From: Myxococcales bacterium
GTDB taxonomy: Bacteria; Myxococcota_A; Polyangia; Polyangiales; Polyangiaceae
Length of the DNA stretch: 9,667 nucleotides
Direction of reading: 5' to 3'
Assembly: GCA_025362165.1 (NCBI GenBank)
Contig: JANYHY010000289.1
Location: 1 to 9,667 of the forward strand
Below the pieces are notes generated by a model. That model ran no database searches. It had not been told where the DNA came from and was given only the letters and a program-made list of their open reading frames with translations. How positions within the stretch are numbered: the first letter of the stretch is position 1; each line of letters begins with the position of its first letter. Positions 5,890-9,667 of this stretch are shown one piece after another. Made by a program: the position numbers and the translations under genes.

Positions 5890-8800
5890 ATGACTCGCCC
5901 TCAGCACAAGCTCCGTTGGTTGTTTCCCTTCTTGCTCGGCGCGACGCCGATCATCGCTAGCGCCGCGCCGCCTACCGCGCCTGCAAGGGCCGACGGCAAA
6001 GTCGCGACTCGGTACACGGACGAGACGCCCGATGGGATGGTTGACGAGTCAGCTAATCGGGCGACGAACGATCACGCCGCGATCGGCGCCATCGCAGAGA
6101 TCGTGTCGCTGTCCGATCGCGCAAGCGAGGGCAAGGCAGACGCGGCGCTCCTCAAGATTTCGCAGATCACGGCGCTCTCGGCGGACGTGCGCGACGAGGC
6201 GAAGCTGGCGATGCGATCGATCGCGAGCGACGAAGGAACCGACCCTGGGATCGCTGCGGATCAAGCGCTCGGCGTGGTGACCGATCTCGCGCTGCTCGGA
6301 CCGTTTCGCGACACTGGCGGCGGTCTCGCGAAGAAGGAGGGCCCCGAGGCGCCAGGCGCGACGTTCGCAGACGTACGCGCGGACTTCAGTTGGGGCACCG
6401 TCAAGGTGCAGTGGCGCGGGTTGCCCAAGGCGTACGCGTCGGCCGCGGGAGTGCCGCTGGACGTGTTCGTGTCACCACGGAAAGAGAGTTGCTCGATCGT
6501 CGCGACGAAGGTGACGCTCGATGCTCCTGCGGCGCTGTCGATCGCTTTCGCGAGCGGCGGGCAGGCGCGCGTGATGTTCGACGGAGCGGAGGTCGGCACA
6601 GCCGATGACGTGCACGCGTCGATGCGGTTCAACCGGATCGCGGCGAAGATCGCGGCGGATAAAGGCCCTCATCTCGTCTCCGCGAAGATCTGTACTACGG
6701 CGCAGGACGACGACGGTCACGTGCGCTTGGTGATCCTCGCGGACGGCAAGCCCGTGAAGGCGAGCGCGGATCTCTCGGCTGTGCCTACGAGCACGAAGGC
6801 GAAGATCGAGAAGGTCGTGACCCCGCTCGCGCGAGCGCTCAAGCCTGCGGCGGACGCGGACTCGCAGCTTGACGCGATCATCGTTCGAACCCTCGGTGGC
6901 GAGGACGACAGCAAGAGCCCGCGCGCGCCGGGGATGCTGGACGCGCTCATCGCGACTCAGCTGGCGGCGGATCGACTGGCGATGGCCGCGTGGATCGCGC
7001 CTTCGGGAGCCAATCGCAGCGGCTGGCTGTATCTCGCGAAGAAGCGCGCGGAGGAGCAGAGCGATGCACGCAGCAAGGCCTTCGCAGAGCGGCGCATCCT
7101 CGCGCAGCACGTGAACGCGCGGATGCCCGACTGGGCGATGGCGGGCGCCAACGTCGTGCTCGCGAACAAGACAGACTCGGAGGCCGTGTTGCTTTGGGCG
7201 ACGATCGAGGAGTCGCTTGGCACCGACGCGCTGAGGCTCTCGGCCATGCGGCGCATCGCCGCGCTCGTCGACGCGTCACCAGGGACGGCGCCGACCGTCG
7301 CGCTCACCGAGCTCGCTTCACTCGCGTCCTCCTTCGATCCGGGCCGCGCGAACGACGTCTATGCCAAGCTCGCTGCGCGGGGAGTCATGAGCCTGGCGTA
7401 TGTCGCGACCATGGCCAAGAGGAGCGATGCGGACGGCGTCGCCGCGGCCAAGCGCGTGTTCTCCGGTCAGCTCGGCGACGCCGACGACGGCATCGATATC
7501 GCGCAGACCATCGCGCGCACGGGTCGCCATGACGCGTCTCGCGCGTTCTTTGGACAGCTCACCGATTGGTCGCCGAACCGCGCCGAGGTGTGGTCCGGTT
7601 TGGCCGACGAGATGAAGACGACGAGCGCGCCCGACGGCGCCGACAAGCTCGTGCTCATCGCGTTGCAGCGCGCACGTGAGCTCTCGCCGACGGAGCCACG
7701 TTATCGCGCTCAGATCGATCTCTACACGCAAGCGGCGGGCGGGCAGTCCGCACACGAGGACGACGAGAAGTACATGGTCCCCTCCAGCGTGATCCTCGCG
7801 CGGAGGCTCGGCGTGCCCAAGCAGCCGGACTGCGCCGATCGCGAACTGCACTGGGTGCGCGCGGTGGTCATGCACTCGGATCGTCGGGTGTCGCAGCTCA
7901 TTCACTACGCGCGCGAGATCGTCATCTCGCCGCGAACGCAAGACGAGCTTGTCGAGGAGATCCCCGCCGAGGGAGACGAGACCGAGATCTTGCGCGCGCG
8001 CGTGCACCGCAAGGACGGCGGCACCGCGTTCCCCCTCGAGGAGAAGAACGACGGCGATCGTCCGCGCATCCGATGGCCCGAGCTCGCACCTGGTGATGTC
8101 GTCGAGGTCGCGGTGCGCACGTGGACCGATCACGCCGTCGGGGGACGCGGAGATCCGCCGTACTACTTCCTCGATTACGCAGGGGCGACGAGCGTGCACC
8201 CGCTCATCTACAACGAGGTCATCGTCGAGGCACCGCCGGAGCACCCAATCTACGTGGACGTGATCAACGCCGCGCCGAACAGCTTCGAGAAGACTGAGAA
8301 AGACGAGAACGGACGACATGTCACGCGCCTCGTGTGGCAGAAGCCCGTGACGATCGCCGAAGAGCCGCTCGCCCCTGCGATGACGGAGATCGTGCCGGTG
8401 ATCGCGGGATCAACTTTCAAGAGCTGGGAGGATTTCCGCAGCTGGTACAAGGAGGCCGTCAAGGGTTTCACGGAGCCAGACGAGCAAGTGAAGCGCCTCG
8501 CCGCGCAGCTGACCAAGGGCAAGAACACGCGGGACGAGAAGCTCGGCGCGATCTTCGACTTCGTCTCGGACGACATCCGCTACGTCAACTACACGAGCGG
8601 CGAGTACTGGCTCCCGAACCGTCCGCAGCAGCTGCTCGCGCGACGTGAGGGCGACTGCGACGACAAGGCGATCTTGTTGATCACGCTGCTGCGCGCGGTC
8701 GGCATCGACGCGCAAGAGGTGATGGTGCAGACGCGCGAGACTGGTCAGCCGAGCGTGCTCTTGGCGAAGAACGTGGCGATCCCGATGTTCGATCACGGCA

Positions 8801-9633
8801 TCGCCTTCTTGCCAGGTCCGAACGGCGGCCAGTACCTGGATGCGACGAGCCCGCAGTCGCGCCTCGGTCCGCTTCCGTCGATGGACGCGCGTGCGGTCGC
8901 GTTGAGGTTGGACTCGGGCACTGCCGAGATCGTTCACCTCCCTTCGTCCACGCCAGACGATCACGGCGCGGACGTTCGCTGGAACATCACGTTGAAGAGC
9001 GACGGCGCGGGAGATCTCGCTGGCGAAGAGAAGCACACAGGCGATGGCGCGTTCCTGTTGCGAACGTACCTGTCGCAGCCGGACGCGCGCGTGCAGTACG
9101 TGGAGGACAACCTCGTCGGCGGGTGGTTTCCCACGGTGCAGGTCGACAAGGACATCGCGTTCGAGGGCGATCTGGCGCAAGGCGCCGCGAGCGTGAAGTA
9201 CAAAGCGAAGAGCGACGGACTCGCGCGCAAGGAGCAAGGCGAGCTCGTGGTTCCGCTCGCGCCCAGCTCGACGCTCACGAGCTCGCTAGCGCCGCTTCTC
9301 ACGCGGACGCTGCCGGTGAGCCTGCCACCATACTTGGCGCCTAGTCATCAGCTGCGCACGACGCGCATCACGGCGCCGGCTGGGTTTTCGTGGGCCGATC
9401 CGCCCTTGGGCGGCGACGAAGTTGGTGGAGAGTTTGGTCGTGCTCACCTGGAGATCGCGCGAGACAGCAAGGATCCGCGGGTGATGGTGATCAAGCGGCA
9501 GGTGGTGTTCGATCAACACTTCATCACTCCGGAAAAATATCCGGCTTGGCGCGCGTTCCTCTCGCGCATCGACCGCGTGATGCACAAGAGCGTGCGAGCT
9601 GTGCCCGTCGGTTCGAAGGCAGGTGCACAATGA
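5890..9633 (+). CDS. Large exported protein with DUF3857 and transglutaminase-like domain
   Basis: A 1247-residue predicted exported protein of unknown substrate. The N-terminal signal peptide has basic residues, a hydrophobic stretch (about 10-23) and a likely signal peptidase I site after ASA near residue 25. No lipobox is seen. Residues about 130-290, starting with LLGPFRDTGGG, look like a beta-rich, possibly jelly-roll domain. Residues about 340-620 are Ala-rich and helical, possibly degenerate TPR-like repeats. A DUF3857-type domain follows at about 650-830. The transglutaminase-like core spans about 860-990, with a full candidate triad: Cys923 in GDCDDKA, His969 in FDHGIAF and Asp984 in YLDATSP. 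A beta-rich C-terminal domain covers about 1020-1235. Bacterial proteins of this fold can be cross-linking enzymes, amidases or peptidases, so activity is likely but its type is open. The ATG at 5890 gives the signal peptide directly. The next gene starts inside this stop codon. Confidence 0.92.
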   Translation: MTRPQHKLRWLFPFLLGATPIIASAAPPTAPARADGKVATRYTDETPDGMVDESANRATNDHAAIGAIAEIVSLSDRASEGKADAALLKISQITALSADVRDEAKLAMRSIASDEGTDPGIAADQALGVVTDLALLGPFRDTGGGLAKKEGPEAPGATFADVRADFSWGTVKVQWRGLPKAYASAAGVPLDVFVSPRKESCSIVATKVTLDAPAALSIAFASGGQARVMFDGAEVGTADDVHASMRFNRIAAKIAADKGPHLVSAKICTTAQDDDGHVRLVILADGKPVKASADLSAVPTSTKAKIEKVVTPLARALKPAADADSQLDAIIVRTLGGEDDSKSPRAPGMLDALIATQLAADRLAMAAWIAPSGANRSGWLYLAKKRAEEQSDARSKAFAERRILAQHVNARMPDWAMAGANVVLANKTDSEAVLLWATIEESLGTDALRLSAMRRIAALVDASPGTAPTVALTELASLASSFDPGRANDVYAKLAARGVMSLAYVATMAKRSDADGVAAAKRVFSGQLGDADDGIDIAQTIARTGRHDASRAFFGQLTDWSPNRAEVWSGLADEMKTTSAPDGADKLVLIALQRARELSPTEPRYRAQIDLYTQAAGGQSAHEDDEKYMVPSSVILARRLGVPKQPDCADRELHWVRAVVMHSDRRVSQLIHYAREIVISPRTQDELVEEIPAEGDETEILRARVHRKDGGTAFPLEEKNDGDRPRIRWPELAPGDVVEVAVRTWTDHAVGGRGDPPYYFLDYAGATSVHPLIYNEVIVEAPPEHPIYVDVINAAPNSFEKTEKDENGRHVTRLVWQKPVTIAEEPLAPAMTEIVPVIAGSTFKSWEDFRSWYKEAVKGFTEPDEQVKRLAAQLTKGKNTRDEKLGAIFDFVSDDIRYVNYTSGEYWLPNRPQQLLARREGDCDDKAILLITLLRAVGIDAQEVMVQTRETGQPSVLLAKNVAIPMFDHGIAFLPGPNGGQYLDATSPQSRLGPLPSMDARAVALRLDSGTAEIVHLPSSTPDDHGADVRWNITLKSDGAGDLAGEEKHTGDGAFLLRTYLSQPDARVQYVEDNLVGGWFPTVQVDKDIAFEGDLAQGAASVKYKAKSDGLARKEQGELVVPLAPSSTLTSSLAPLLTRTLPVSLPPYLAPSHQLRTTRITAPAGFSWADPPLGGDEVGGEFGRAHLEIARDSKDPRVMVIKRQVVFDQHFITPEKYPAWRAFLSRIDRVMHKSVRAVPVGSKAGAQ

Positions 9634-9667
9634 ACCGCGGTGGACTCTTGCTCGGCGTTGCGCTTCT
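9630..9667 (+). CDS. Start of an exported protein gene, cut off by window edge
   Basis: The ATG at 9630-9632 overlaps the TGA stop of the transglutaminase gene (9631-9633) in an ATGA junction, typical of translational coupling. Only 12 complete codons are visible, MNRGGLLLGVAL, followed by a partial Leu codon. The Arg followed by a Leu/Val-rich run looks like the start of a signal peptide, so the product is probably exported like its neighbour. Its family cannot be told from this stretch. Confidence 0.65.
   Translation, partial: MNRGGLLLGVAL

Noticed and set aside
5677..5907. 76-residue minus-strand reading frame across the repeat element
   Set aside because: It is formed almost wholly by the palindromic repeat, has no ribosome binding site and resembles no protein I know; repeat-derived frames like this are usually spurious.
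7318..8319. 333-residue minus-strand reading frame
   Set aside because: It lies antisense to the transglutaminase protein gene, whose domains and catalytic residues are clear; the antisense product is Arg/His/Val-rich with no recognisable motif.
8410..9237. 275-residue minus-strand reading frame
   Set aside because: It is antisense to the catalytic region of the transglutaminase gene and has a low-complexity composition typical of a GC-rich shadow frame.
1..9667. Frequent GATCGC/CGATCG words as a possible genome-wide repeat signal
   Set aside because: They fit common codon pairs such as ATC GCG in a GC-rich genome and show no spacing or strand pattern.

Overview
The window is GC-rich and its protein set points to a myxobacterium (phylum Myxococcota, probably the Polyangiales/Sorangium-like side). 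The evidence is two cysteine-rich, Asp/Pro/Ala-linked secreted lipoproteins of a style common there, plus a very long secreted protein with DUF3857 and transglutaminase domains. This placement is inferred from protein style; no rRNA or marker search was possible.

Layout. Positions 1-2082 hold two TCA-cycle genes on the minus strand: NADP-dependent isocitrate dehydrogenase (icd) and, 91 bp downstream of it, malate dehydrogenase (mdh), whose 3' end is cut off by the left edge. A 131-bp divergent gap (2083-2213) separates them from a plus-strand group. That group begins with a von Willebrand factor A lipoprotein that has a cysteine-rich tail and a Kazal-like module (2214-3974). It is followed 43 bp later by a lipoprotein with a seven-repeat RCC1-type beta-propeller (4018-5670). 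An intergenic repeat element made of three CTAG-bounded palindromic modules occupies 5677-5853. Then comes a 1247-residue exported protein with a presumed jelly-roll, a helical middle, DUF3857 and an intact Cys-His-Asp transglutaminase core (5890-9633). A gene that starts inside its stop codon (ATGA overlap, 9630) runs off the right edge.

How the genes fit together. icd and mdh are an ordinary housekeeping pair of central carbon metabolism. The plus-strand genes all encode exported or lipid-anchored envelope proteins and may act at the cell surface; a shared function is only suggested by adjacency. The repeat element separates the two lipoprotein genes from the transglutaminase gene and its translationally coupled partner, so there may be two transcription units.

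The best candidates for something undescribed are the CTAG-bounded palindromic element and the cysteine-paired RCC1 propeller. I see no phage, plasmid, CRISPR, tRNA or rRNA features. No clear defence or biosynthetic system is visible.
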